DNA of 64,000 nt, from contig NZ_CP021361.1 of the NCBI RefSeq assembly GCF_002157145.1, positions 1,488,001-1,552,000 on the forward strand, read 5' to 3'. This document shows, in pieces, positions 24,448 to 32,610 of the stretch. The DNA is from Acidovorax carolinensis. Its GTDB lineage: Bacteria; Pseudomonadota; Gammaproteobacteria; Burkholderiales; Burkholderiaceae_C. The position numbers were made by a program, and so were the translations under genes. Every line of letters starts with the position of its first letter. The first letter of the stretch is position 1. A model generated the notes under the pieces. It saw only the letters and a program-made list of their open reading frames with translations. It searched no databases and had not been told where the DNA came from.

Positions 24448-26868
24448 TCATGCCGAGACCATCACCGCCCGCGGGTCGCCGTGGCCTCCCACCGCGGCCA
24501 ACTCCTCGGCGGTCAATATGCTCGCGGGATCGACGCCGAGCGCCTGCGCTGCCTCGGTCGCGACGTGCGCCCACGTGCAGCGGTTCGCGAACAGCATGCC
24601 GGCAACGTCGAGCGTCCCACCGCGCGCCTGGTAGCCCAGTGCACGGGTCTGCCGAGGCCCTGTATCGATGCGGCGCAACAGGCCCAGCGTCGGCTCCGGC
24701 CGCATGTGCGAGACGATGACGCGCACCGCAGCGGTGTCCGGGAACAGCGAGCGCAATGCCGCGTCGCCCGCCACGAAAGCCCGCTCGCGCTCGTCGCGTG
24801 GCAGCCGGAAGCGGCCCGGCTCGATGACGCAGGTGACTGCCGTCCGATGCCCGGCGTCGTCCAGCCGCCGCGCCGCGAGCAGCGCCTGCTGTAGCTGGTA
24901 CGCACCGATGGCGACCAGCAAGACATCGGGTGCGTCGCAGGGCTTCACCACGCAGGCACCCTCATCGGCCAGACGCTGGGCCTGTTCGCCGCTCAGTTGG
25001 CTGGCCATGGCCCGCTTTGGAACGACCAGTGTCCAGAACTGGCCATGCGAGGTGTAGGCGGCTCGCAGCGCCGCGACGGCACTGTTGGCATCCACCGGGA
25101 ACAACACACGTGCGGTGTCGGACATCTCGCCCAGCAGCGCTTCGGCCAGTGTCGGGTCCTGATGGGACTGCTCGTTTTTGCCGTTCTCCCAGGTGTGGGA
25201 TGTCGCCACCGTCACTACCGACAGCCAGCCCGGAGGCATGCCGGCCTCCGCCTGGTGGCGCGCGAACAGGATTTCCTGCCGCAGTGCACCCAGCATCTTC
25301 ACGGCAAAGGCCTCGTAAGAAACAACGAGGTTGATGCCGCCCTTGTTACCCAGCGCCGCACTGACCACAGCCTCTTCGTTGAGGGCCGTGATCACGGCAC
25401 CATCCACGGCTTCAGCCAAGCCCGGTTCGGGCGTGAAGACGCGGTGTTTGAGCAGGTCCAAGGTCTGGCCCATGCGGTTGCTGCGCAGCTCGTCGGGATT
25501 GCCGACGCGCGGGCGCAGTTGAGTATTGGCCTTGATGATTGCGGCGAAGGCCCCGTCGAGCGCGCCCATCGGCGAGACATCGTTGTCGTGCCACTGCGGC
25601 TCCGGAAGCCTCGGCGCTGCGACCTGGCGATGCGCTAGGGCATGCTCCCGCTCAAGGGGACGGCGCTGCACCTCATGCCTGCAGAGCAGGGCCACCGCTT
25701 GGTCGATTTCACCCGGCGGTACAAACAACGCGCGCGCGCCCTCGTTGAACTGCTGCCGTGCTGACGGGTCGAGACGGGGATTGCCCGCCAGCGGCAGGTT
25801 GTGCGCGGCGTTGGTTCCGGCACCGGGAAAACCGAATCCTTTGGGCGCTTCGGCGATGGTGTAGTGAAGTGGCACCGGGTACTGAACGGTTCCACGCGAA
25901 ACCCCCGTAGCGCAGGCCGCCAGCCGTTCCTCCATCGCGTGGATGGCCCAGGCGAATGCGGCGGGGTCGGTGCCGTCGATCTCCATAGGGTCGAAGCCGT
26001 TCAGGCGCAGATGCTGCTGGAACCATTCGAGGCCGCCCTGCTGCTGCATGGTGCTGCGCTGCTCAATGCGACGGCCGTTGAGGATCATGAACGGAGCCAC
26101 GAATCCACTGTCCTCGGCGCGCCACCAGCGCGGCGCCCAGTCGCTGCCGCGCTGCTCCTCGAATGCACCGTCGCTGAGGAACACCACCAGCCGTTCGCCG
26201 GGCAGGGGCATGTGCACGTACTGCAGTTCGGCAAAGCCGAGATAGCCCCCCTCGGACAGGCCGCCTGCCGTGTTCGGGCCGACGTGGCTGCCCAGCGGCG
26301 AGGCCGGGCGCCCCTGCGCGTCGATCGCGTAGCTGTAGAAGTCCCGAGCGAAGCGCGTAAGGCCGTTCTCGCTTCGGTCGTACCGCTCGGCGTGGCGCGG
26401 CGTCATGTTGCCAACAAGCAGGTTGCAGGCGTCGATGCCCGCCACGCAATGGCCTTGACCCATCAGCCAGCCGCGTGTCAGGCCGCTGAGCGCGTTCGCG
26501 GCAAGGTAGCCGACATAGGCCGGCACGATGTTCAGTGATCCGCCGGTGTGGCCTTCAGGCGTCTCCTTGAAGTCCTCGGCCGCCATTTCCCGGCCGTCGG
26601 TATAGACCCGATCGGCATAGGTCATGTGAACCGTTAGCCACATCCCGGCCACGGCCAATCGGTCTGCGGCCCACAGCGTGCGGTAGATCGCGGATGTGTC
26701 GCTCGCCTTGCCTTCGGCGACCAGCACCTGTGCGAGGTCGTGGATTCGCAGCTGCGTGAGGTCGTTGTGGGCGATGGGGCCATGCCCGCGCGCCCAGCGC
26801 GCGAACTCGGGATCGAATTCGCGGAACAGTCGCACCCGCTCGGCGACCCAGGGGAGGTTGTGATTCAT
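24448..26868 (-). CDS. xfp: Phosphoketolase family protein (Xu5P/F6P)
   Basis: An 806-residue TPP-dependent phosphoketolase, splitting xylulose 5-phosphate (or fructose 6-phosphate) with phosphate into acetyl phosphate and glyceraldehyde 3-phosphate (or erythrose 4-phosphate). Visible are the EGHTGGSLNIVPAYVGY segment, GQGHCVAGIDACNLL, the DGAFEEQRGSDWAPRWW metal/TPP motif and the C-terminal HTWENGKNEQSHQDP stretch. It belongs to a divergent branch that databases sometimes label xylulose-5-phosphate 3-epimerase. ATG 26868 follows AAGGACCTTCAAA; upstream frame to 27075 is not family-like. Acetate kinase, which would use its product, is encoded 3 kb upstream on the same strand. Confidence 0.88.
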   Translation of the reverse strand: MNHNLPWVAERVRLFREFDPEFARWARGHGPIAHNDLTQLRIHDLAQVLVAEGKASDTSAIYRTLWAADRLAVAGMWLTVHMTYADRVYTDGREMAAEDFKETPEGHTGGSLNIVPAYVGYLAANALSGLTRGWLMGQGHCVAGIDACNLLVGNMTPRHAERYDRSENGLTRFARDFYSYAIDAQGRPASPLGSHVGPNTAGGLSEGGYLGFAELQYVHMPLPGERLVVFLSDGAFEEQRGSDWAPRWWRAEDSGFVAPFMILNGRRIEQRSTMQQQGGLEWFQQHLRLNGFDPMEIDGTDPAAFAWAIHAMEERLAACATGVSRGTVQYPVPLHYTIAEAPKGFGFPGAGTNAAHNLPLAGNPRLDPSARQQFNEGARALFVPPGEIDQAVALLCRHEVQRRPLEREHALAHRQVAAPRLPEPQWHDNDVSPMGALDGAFAAIIKANTQLRPRVGNPDELRSNRMGQTLDLLKHRVFTPEPGLAEAVDGAVITALNEEAVVSAALGNKGGINLVVSYEAFAVKMLGALRQEILFARHQAEAGMPPGWLSVVTVATSHTWENGKNEQSHQDPTLAEALLGEMSDTARVLFPVDANSAVAALRAAYTSHGQFWTLVVPKRAMASQLSGEQAQRLADEGACVVKPCDAPDVLLVAIGAYQLQQALLAARRLDDAGHRTAVTCVIEPGRFRLPRDERERAFVAGDAALRSLFPDTAAVRVIVSHMRPEPTLGLLRRIDTGPRQTRALGYQARGGTLDVAGMLFANRCTWAHVATEAAQALGVDPASILTAEELAAVGGHGDPRAVMVSA

Positions 26869-26974
26869 TTTGAAGGTCCTTGGAACCGACCCGCAATGAC
26901 GAGCGTCGGTGGGGTTGGGAACGCCGGCGTCTCGGATCGCCGGCGCAGAAACGAATGGCATGGCGCTGGGCACG

Positions 26975-27373
26975 TCAGACCTGCCTCGCATATAGCACCG
27001 CGGCCACGGCCCACAGCAAGGCAGGCAGCAATAGCACCCAGCGGAAGTCCGAGTGGAGGACGAAGTCCATCGCACTCATCAGCCCGACCGTCACAAGCCC
27101 GGAGAACGCGACGGCCCCGCCGGTACCGCCTTGCCGCTCGCGCATGGCCATGCGCGCCAGGTGGACGATCAGTACGCACGCGCCCGTCATGAAGCCGCCC
27201 ATCACCGTGAACACGATTCGCCGCCATGCCTCCAGACCGGGTGCCAATCCACGAAGCCGATCCAGCGGCACGCTGATGAAGCGCGGATCCTCGGGCAGCA
27301 GCGCCGGCCGCAGGAACACGAAGTAGGCGCCCAGCCTGACGAGCCAGACGCCGCAGGCCATGAACAGCGACAT
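26975..27373 (-). CDS. Small integral membrane protein
   Basis: A 132-residue protein with about four hydrophobic segments (near 5-20, 50-70, 85-105 and 112-130), starting MSLFMACGVWLVRLG. No motif I recognise. It is co-directional with, and 106 bp upstream of, the phosphoketolase gene. The start at 27373 was chosen because the longer frame is Arg-rich and not membrane-like. Confidence 0.6.
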   Translation of the reverse strand: MSLFMACGVWLVRLGAYFVFLRPALLPEDPRFISVPLDRLRGLAPGLEAWRRIVFTVMGGFMTGACVLIVHLARMAMRERQGGTGGAVAFSGLVTVGLMSAMDFVLHSDFRWVLLLPALLWAVAAVLYARQV

Positions 27374-27639
27374 GGAGGTGCGCGGCGCCTGCGTGCGCAG
27401 AGGTGCCACCGCGCTGTGTCGGCGGGCGTCTCGGCGTGCTTGTCGGCGGCTCACGGCGTACCATCGCTGCGGCGACCGCGTCACTGCGACCACGCGAAGC
27501 CGAACTGCGGATAGGGCGAACGCAGGTCTGCTGACCGTCCACCTCCACGCCCTCACATTGACCTGCATCGGGCAGAAGAATACAACTCGCGCAAACCGGT
27601 CAGCGGGTCTGCTCATCGTTCGCGCACCGTCATTGGCGT
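27374..27639. other. Intergenic region without a supported gene
   Basis: No convincing ORF, repeat or FNR-like site was seen here. It separates the cyclopropane-synthase stop from the small membrane protein start and may hold the promoter for the phosphoketolase pair. Confidence 0.4.
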
Positions 27640-28968
27640 TCATGGGGTAGTACCCGAGTAAAGATCGCGGCGCGTCAAAGGAACGGGCCATCTTCCGTCG
27701 TCTCGTTTGGACGCTACGATCTGGTAGATCCCTGTGCCGCCCGCCTCGAATTCCAGCGCGCATGCCGCCATGTACAGGCGCCAGACGCGGAAGGTCACCT
27801 CATCGACTTCCTGCAGGGCCTCCTCTCGGCGCGCTTCGAGTCGCTGAACCCAATGACGCAACGTCAGCGCGTAGTGGGATCGAAGACCTTCGACATCATG
27901 GATTTCGAAGCCGGACCGCTCCATCCCGAGCTGGATGTTGCTCACGCAGTCCAATTCGCCGTCAGGGAAGACATAGCGGTTGATGAACTCGGTCGCGACA
28001 GTTCGGTTCCAGCCCTCTTCGTCATGGGTGATCCCATGGTTGAGGAAGAGCCCGCCCGGCCGCAAAACACGCTGCACTACGGCGTAGTAGGCCGGCAGAT
28101 TAGCGAGGCCCACATGCTCGAACATGCCGATGCTGGACACCTTGTCGAATACGGCAGTGCCCTCGAGGTCACGGTAGTCGTGCAGCTCAACCGTGACGAG
28201 GTCCTGCAAGCCTTCTGATCGGATGCGCTCGCGCGCGTATTCGAGCTGCTGCTGGCTGAGAGTGATGCCGTGCGCGCGGACGCCATGTTCTCGTGCCGCC
28301 CAGCACACGAGCGCGCCCCAGCCGCAGCCGATGTCGAGCAGACGTTCGCCGGGCTGCAGCCGCAGCTTGCGGCAGATGTGCTCCAGCTTGTTGCACTGCG
28401 CCTGGTCCAGCGTGTCGTCCGGCGTCTCGAAGTAGGCGCAGGAATAGACTCTCTCGGCATCGAGCCAGAGACCATAGAACACGTTTGAAACGTCGTAGTG
28501 GAACGAAATTGCTGCTCGGTCGGTTTGGCGCGAATGTCGATGGGAGTAGCGGCGGGCAACGCGCGAGGCCAGACTCCGCGATGGTTTCAAACCATCCTGG
28601 TCAGACACGCGCAGTATCAGAGCGTCGCGCAACAGGGCCAGCTTGTCGCGCCAGGAGAGCGAGAACTTCTCGAAGTGCGCCTTGAGCCCAAGCGCGGTGT
28701 ACAGGTCTCCTTCGATGTCGATGGTGCCGCGGAAGTAGGCCTCCGCCAGCAGCAGCGGATCCGGCCGCAGGACAAGGCGTCGAAGAAGACCCGGGTCGCG
28801 GATGATCAGGGTGTACTCTGGATGCGACTCGAACTCGTGCAGGAGCACATCGCCCAGACGCAACGCCGGCTGGCGCTCGATGCCGGCCAGCAACCGGCGC
28901 AGGATGCGCAGCGCGGCGGCATTCATGTCTGGTGACGGGGGTTGCGCAAGTGTCTTGGATTGGTTCAT
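27640..28968 (-). CDS. cfa: Cyclopropane-fatty-acyl-phospholipid synthase family methyltransferase
   Basis: A 442-residue SAM-dependent enzyme of the CFA synthase family that adds a methylene bridge to unsaturated membrane lipids. The SAM motif LLDIGCGWGALVCWAA is clear, preceded by ISFHYDVSNVFYGLWLD and YSCAYFETPDD, and followed by VSSIGMFEHVG and the FPDGELDCVSN loop. Length fits the family (about 380-440). Cyclopropanation protects membranes under acid, metal or stationary-phase stress. ATG 28968 starts MNQSKTLAQ; the frame extends upstream without homologous-looking sequence. Confidence 0.9.
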   Translation of the reverse strand: MNQSKTLAQPPSPDMNAAALRILRRLLAGIERQPALRLGDVLLHEFESHPEYTLIIRDPGLLRRLVLRPDPLLLAEAYFRGTIDIEGDLYTALGLKAHFEKFSLSWRDKLALLRDALILRVSDQDGLKPSRSLASRVARRYSHRHSRQTDRAAISFHYDVSNVFYGLWLDAERVYSCAYFETPDDTLDQAQCNKLEHICRKLRLQPGERLLDIGCGWGALVCWAAREHGVRAHGITLSQQQLEYARERIRSEGLQDLVTVELHDYRDLEGTAVFDKVSSIGMFEHVGLANLPAYYAVVQRVLRPGGLFLNHGITHDEEGWNRTVATEFINRYVFPDGELDCVSNIQLGMERSGFEIHDVEGLRSHYALTLRHWVQRLEARREEALQEVDEVTFRVWRLYMAACALEFEAGGTGIYQIVASKRDDGRWPVPLTRRDLYSGTTP

Positions 28969-29121
28969 CTGGGGCACCTCAGTTGCTCGTGTGCAGCGCA
29001 AGCTGCGATGTAGGCAGACGACTCTTTTTCGCGCCGGCACGATCGACATGACCAACGCCACTTTTTTGCATGTCCGTAGAGCCTCATGATGTCTGGGAAT
29101 ATCAAAATCGATCAAAGTCGG

Positions 29122-29574
29122 TCATGCGCGTACACGACTAGACTTCGCTCGCACAGATTTGCGCTGAACGTCCGCTGCCGCTCCTTCGATCAGACTGCAG
29201 ACGGAATGGCCATCCGGTACTCCGTCAGGGAGTCGCGTCCAGTCGCGGTCTGCCTGCTGCATGCGCAGATGCAGCTCCGTCGCTTCCTTCAGTCGTCGAG
29301 CCTGTTCGTCAAGCCGCTCGCTCAGCAGCGCCCGAGCGCGCGGACAAGGAGATGTTCCGCGTTGACTCATCTCAACGAACTCCGCGGCGTCCTTGAGCGT
29401 GAAGCCGAGCGCCAATGCGTTGCGGATGAACCGCACCCGCGCCACGCTGCGCTCGGAGAACGCGCGATAGCCGTTCGCGCCGCGACCATCCGGCACCAGG
29501 AGGCCAACCCGCAGGTAATGGCGCAGCGTGTCTGGGGTCACACCTGCCTCCCGGGCGCATTCAATGAGTTGCAT
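29122..29574 (-). CDS. MerR-family metal-type regulator
   Basis: A 150-residue MerR protein: N-terminal MQLIECAREAGVTPDTLRHYLRVGLL helix-turn-helix, coiled coil, and cysteines in TSPCPRARALL (the position of the Cys79-type ligand of ZntR/PbrR) and HSVCSLIEG near the C-terminus. That pair suggests a thiolate-binding metal sensor. ATG 29574; the longer frame to 29643 runs through its own promoter. It lies between acetate kinase and the CFA synthase gene, on the same strand. Confidence 0.82.
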   Translation of the reverse strand: MQLIECAREAGVTPDTLRHYLRVGLLVPDGRGANGYRAFSERSVARVRFIRNALALGFTLKDAAEFVEMSQRGTSPCPRARALLSERLDEQARRLKEATELHLRMQQADRDWTRLPDGVPDGHSVCSLIEGAAADVQRKSVRAKSSRVRA

Positions 29575-29619
29575 CACCGTTCTCCAGCGGGGTAGTCTCG
29601 CGTCGAAACGCATGGCAGG

Positions 29620-29650
29620 AGTTTGAACCCAGGTGCCGCACATAGGTCAA
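29620..29650 (-). promoter_or_regulatory. MerR-type promoter with 19-bp spacer before the regulator
   Basis: On the minus strand, TTGACC (29650-29645) and CAAACT (29625-29620) are separated by 19 bp, the overlong spacer typical of MerR-controlled promoters. It lies 46 bp upstream of the MerR start, so the regulator probably controls its own gene and those downstream (cfa). Confidence 0.5.
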
Positions 29651-29787
29651 GAGCGTGGGTGTTTGATCGGCTGTGATCCCATTGTCCGTGCGCTTTCGGA
29701 AGTACAACCGGCAGAACACGGTGACAGGGGTGGACCGGCTTGTGGGCGACGCCGAAAGCGGGGCTGTTGCTGACCACGGTGCTCTCC

Positions 29788-30933
29788 CTATTCATCGATT
29801 TCGTGTTCGGCACTTACCGAACCATTCAACAACCTGGCAGTCTCGTGCGCGATCACCCACTGTTCGCGCGCACGCACGGCCAGCACCGCGACCGAGGACC
29901 TTGACGCCTGAAGCTGGGCGACTTCGGATGCCGGACTGAAGGCGAGATTGCGCTCCTCGTCCAGATGCAGGCCAAGGAATTCCAAGCCGTCCAGAATGCG
30001 GCAACGCAGCGTCGGGGAGTTTTCCCCTGCTCCGCCAGTGAAAGCCACCGCATCGCAGCCGCCCATCGCCGCGGCGTAGGCACCGATGTACTTGCGCACG
30101 CGGTAGGCATGGACCTGCAACGCCATTTGGGCAGCAGCATGACCATCCCGCGCGCGACTCTCGATCTCGCGCAGGTCCGAGCCCACACCCGACAACGCCT
30201 TCAGTCCACTGTCGCTGTAAAGCGCCGCTTCGATTTGCACCAGTGACAAGCCCAGGGTACGCGCGACATAGCCTGGCACGCCGGGGTCGAGGTCCCCGCT
30301 GCGTGTGCCCATCACCAGACCTTCCAGGGCCGTCATCCCCATCGAGGTGTCGACAGAGCGGCCACGGTCGATCGCGCAGACACTTGCCCCATTGCCGATG
30401 TGGCAGCTCACGATGCGCAGTTCGGATGGAGGCCGCATCAACGCGGAACTGACAGCCGCCAGTACGCTCTGGTGCGACAGGCCATGAAACCCGAATCGCC
30501 GCACCCCAACTGCGCGCCATGACTGCGGAACGGCATAGCATGAGGCGTGTTCTGGCATGCCGGCATGAAAAGCGGTGTCGAAGACCGCCACGTGGCGCAC
30601 GCCTGGCCAACGCTCGCGCGCGATGCGGATGCCGGCCAGTGCAACGGGGTTGTGCTGCGGCGCCAGCGCAGCAGCCTGGTCGATCTCGTGCTCGACTTTC
30701 GCGTCCACGAAAGCCGCCTCGCGCAAGAAGGGGCCACCGTGTGCGACACGGTGGCCGATGGCATCGAGCGACGTCACGCCGGACCTTCGTACTCGCTGCT
30801 CGATCTCGTCAAACGCCGCGACATCAACTGCGGGATGGTCGATCGTCGACTCGATCACAGTCGTGGCCGATGCCGGGTCGAAAACCCCGAACTTGAGGGT
30901 CGCACTGCCGGCGTTGATGGCTAGGATGTGCAT
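29788..30933 (-). CDS. ackA: Acetate kinase
   Basis: A 381-residue acetate kinase converting acetyl phosphate and ADP to acetate and ATP. Family signatures are LAINAGSATLKFGVFD at the start, AVFDTAFHAGMPEHA, SCHIGNGASVCAI, DTSMGMTALEGLVMGTRSGD and FTGGAGENSP. ATG 30933 is set by MHILAINAGS; the frame continues to 31053 without similarity. Slightly shorter than Escherichia coli AckA (400). No phosphotransacetylase gene is in the window, so acetyl phosphate is most simply supplied by the phosphoketolase encoded nearby. Confidence 0.95.
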   Translation of the reverse strand: MHILAINAGSATLKFGVFDPASATTVIESTIDHPAVDVAAFDEIEQRVRRSGVTSLDAIGHRVAHGGPFLREAAFVDAKVEHEIDQAAALAPQHNPVALAGIRIARERWPGVRHVAVFDTAFHAGMPEHASCYAVPQSWRAVGVRRFGFHGLSHQSVLAAVSSALMRPPSELRIVSCHIGNGASVCAIDRGRSVDTSMGMTALEGLVMGTRSGDLDPGVPGYVARTLGLSLVQIEAALYSDSGLKALSGVGSDLREIESRARDGHAAAQMALQVHAYRVRKYIGAYAAAMGGCDAVAFTGGAGENSPTLRCRILDGLEFLGLHLDEERNLAFSPASEVAQLQASRSSVAVLAVRAREQWVIAHETARLLNGSVSAEHEIDE

Positions 30934-30946
30934 GTCTTGGTCGCCG

Positions 30947-31195
30947 TCAGTGCAGATCGACGTCGCGACTGCCGGCCTCGGCAGTATGAGCCAGCCAGTA
31001 CAACAGGACAACACACAGTGCGAGCAGCGCATGGAGCCACCAGCCCAGTTCATGGGCTCGGTGCTCCAACACCCCGGTACTAAAACGGCTCTTCAGGCGA
31101 TCAGCAGTCAAAGCTGGAGGGGCCTTTGTCAAAAAGGCTCCAACTCCAGCTTGTTCGCCACGTGAGCCGGCGATTTCAGCAACGAGTGCGCTCAT
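30947..31195 (-). CDS. Possible small membrane protein downstream of fliE
   Basis: From ATG 31195 (MSALVAEIAG) this frame encodes about 82 residues with a single strong hydrophobic helix (WWLHALLALCVVLLYWLAH) near the C-terminus. It lies between orphan fliE and acetate kinase, with 13 bp to the latter. It may be a real tail-anchored peptide or a fragment of a broken membrane-protein gene; no family is recognised. Confidence 0.3.
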   Translation of the reverse strand: MSALVAEIAGSRGEQAGVGAFLTKAPPALTADRLKSRFSTGVLEHRAHELGWWLHALLALCVVLLYWLAHTAEAGSRDVDLH

Positions 31196-31228
31196 TACCT
31201 GCATTTGTACTGCTTCGCCTTCCGAGCA

Positions 31229-31537
31229 TCAGACCTGCATGTTCATTACATCGGTGTAAGCCTGAACAATTCGGTTTCGGCTCTGCAGCGTGGCCTGAAA
31301 TGCAATGTTCGACTTGACTCCTGCAAGCATCGTTTCTTCAAGACTGACAGTGGGGTTGTCTAAGGTGACCTCGCGGCTCAGGCGCCCAGATTCACTTTGC
31401 AATTGGCTCGTGGTCGCTAACGCTTGCTTCATCGCGTCCAAAAATCCACCGTCTTGAACTGTGGATGCTTTGGACACCAACTTGCCCACCGGATTGAATG
31501 GCAGTAGTGCGTCAAGCGAGTTTGTGGTGACGTTCAT
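31229..31537 (-). CDS. fliE: Flagellar hook-basal body protein FliE-like, orphan
   Basis: A 102-residue protein whose C-terminus is a textbook FliE: NPTVSLEETMLAGVKSNIAF followed by QATLQSRNRIVQAYTDVMNM. FliE joins the flagellar MS ring to the rod. No other flagellar gene is in the window, so this copy is out of context: it could be a leftover, a FliE-like part of another secretion system, or recruited with the neighbouring acetate kinase. ATG 31537 begins MNVTTNSLDALL; the longer frame has no FliE similarity. The following ORF and ackA are co-directional. Confidence 0.8.
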   Translation of the reverse strand: MNVTTNSLDALLPFNPVGKLVSKASTVQDGGFLDAMKQALATTSQLQSESGRLSREVTLDNPTVSLEETMLAGVKSNIAFQATLQSRNRIVQAYTDVMNMQV

Positions 31538-31792
31538 GGTGTGTCCATTGTCGAACTGACGGAGGTTATGAGGGGCCTTTTTTGCTGGAGATCGAGACCA
31601 GCGATCGATACGAAATAGTAAGTGTCGCCAGCCGATCAAGAAGCCCTGCAACTGGTGCGTCAGTCGTTCAATTGCACAGCTATGGATAACAGAAACGTCA
31701 TCTTGCCGACATCGCCGTGAGTTGCCGGTACGCGTAGTGGTGCGCACCGCAAAGCATGAAGGTTGGCAGGTGCCACGCAAAGGGAGCGTGGT

Positions 31793-31942
31793 CTACGGCC
31801 GTTGCGCAATCTCCAGCAACGGTTTGATGCTGGAGCCAAAGCGGCTCCTGGACGCGTGGTTCTGCTCCAGTTGGCTGTCGGGCAGATAACGGATCTTCAG
31901 CTCCGACACCCGGGAGCGCAGTGGAAGCGGCCACTGACGCGA
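31793..31942 (-). pseudogene. Fragment of the nuclease-like gene C-terminus
   Basis: The last 49 codons encode RVSELKIRYLPDSQL and RFGSSIKPLLEIA, matching RVAELGIRYLPYSEL and RFGSGLKPLNEIS at the end of the complete gene at 23080-24342. Similarity stops upstream where group II intron sequence begins, so it is a truncated remnant of a second family member. Confidence 0.65.
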
Positions 31943-32198
31943 GAAGCGCAGATGCGACGCTACGGGCTTGATGCCCTGCGCGCACGGCGCTCCAGCGTCA
32001 ACTGGCGCGGCCCCTGGTGGAACCCCGGGCCAGGCACATGGTCGCCGCACTGCCGCCCAAATACTTCACAGGCGTGGGGCTTGTATCGGTAGTTGACCAT
32101 CCACCAACACCTCCAGCGTTTCACTTGAACCGCCGTAGGCGGAACCGCACGTACGGTGGTGTAAGAGGGGTGAGGGGTTACCCCTCACCCCTCTCGAT
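31943..32198 (+). mobile_element. Degenerate 3' end of a group II intron
   Basis: Plus-strand reading gives the end of an intron-encoded protein with a frameshift (NWRGPWWNPG in one frame, RHMVAALPPKYFTGVGLVSV in another). Then a domain-V-like hairpin follows at about 32127-32161 (ACCGCCGTA pairing with TACGGTGGT around GCGG-AA-CCGC), and a perfect 14-bp domain-VI-like stem at 32164-32194, ending CTCTCGAT. The usual AGC triad position reads AAC and no bulged adenosine is seen in the last stem, so it is almost certainly inactive. Confidence 0.65.
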
Positions 32199-32268
32199 CA
32201 TGACAAAGATGTAATGAAGCCGTTATGCTTTTGACAGCTAGTCGTTTGCACAATGACAAAAGTCAAAA

Positions 32269-32610
32269 ATGCATCACAAATCCATGAACAATCTCTGGCT
32301 TTCACGACCTACCTCAAGCCTCTGGCTGGGCGCCGCACTAATGGTGCCGTCCCTGGCATTTGCACAGATGTCAGAGGGCGAAACCGCGAAGGTGGGCTAC
32401 CTGCTCTCGTACCGATCAGCCCTCTCGGGTTACGAGGCCTACAAGGAGCAGTCCGTCCAGCCCTGGAAGGCGGCGAACGACAAGGTGGGTGAAATCGGCG
32501 GCTGGCGCGCCTATGCGAAGGAAATCAAGTCGGGCCAGCCCGGGTCCGCCAAGGACGCTGCTCCCGTCACCGACCCGCATTCTGGCCATCACGGGGGAGA
32601 AAAACCATGA
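32269..32610 (+). CDS. Periplasmic protein of a copper-resistance locus, function unknown
   Basis: A 113-residue protein with a signal peptide (about residues 1-32, cut after SLAFA) and a mature, mostly helical domain (GETAKVGYLLSYRSALSGYE, then WRAYAKEIKSG) ending in a His-rich tail DPHSGHHGGEKP. It overlaps the CusC-like gene start as ATGA, so it is the first gene of this copper operon. TTGACA at 32231-32236 could be part of the promoter. The His tail suggests metal binding. Confidence 0.7.
   Translation: MHHKSMNNLWLSRPTSSLWLGAALMVPSLAFAQMSEGETAKVGYLLSYRSALSGYEAYKEQSVQPWKAANDKVGEIGGWRAYAKEIKSGQPGSAKDAAPVTDPHSGHHGGEKP

Noticed and set aside
29105..29121. FNR-like half sites (ATCAA and GATCAA) upstream of cfa
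   Set aside because: Only half the consensus fits with the required 4-bp spacing, so it is not a credible FNR box.
32164..32194. Perfect 14-bp stem considered as a simple terminator
   Set aside because: It directly follows a domain-V-like hairpin and an intron-protein tail and ends CTCTCGAT, so a group II intron domain VI is the better reading.
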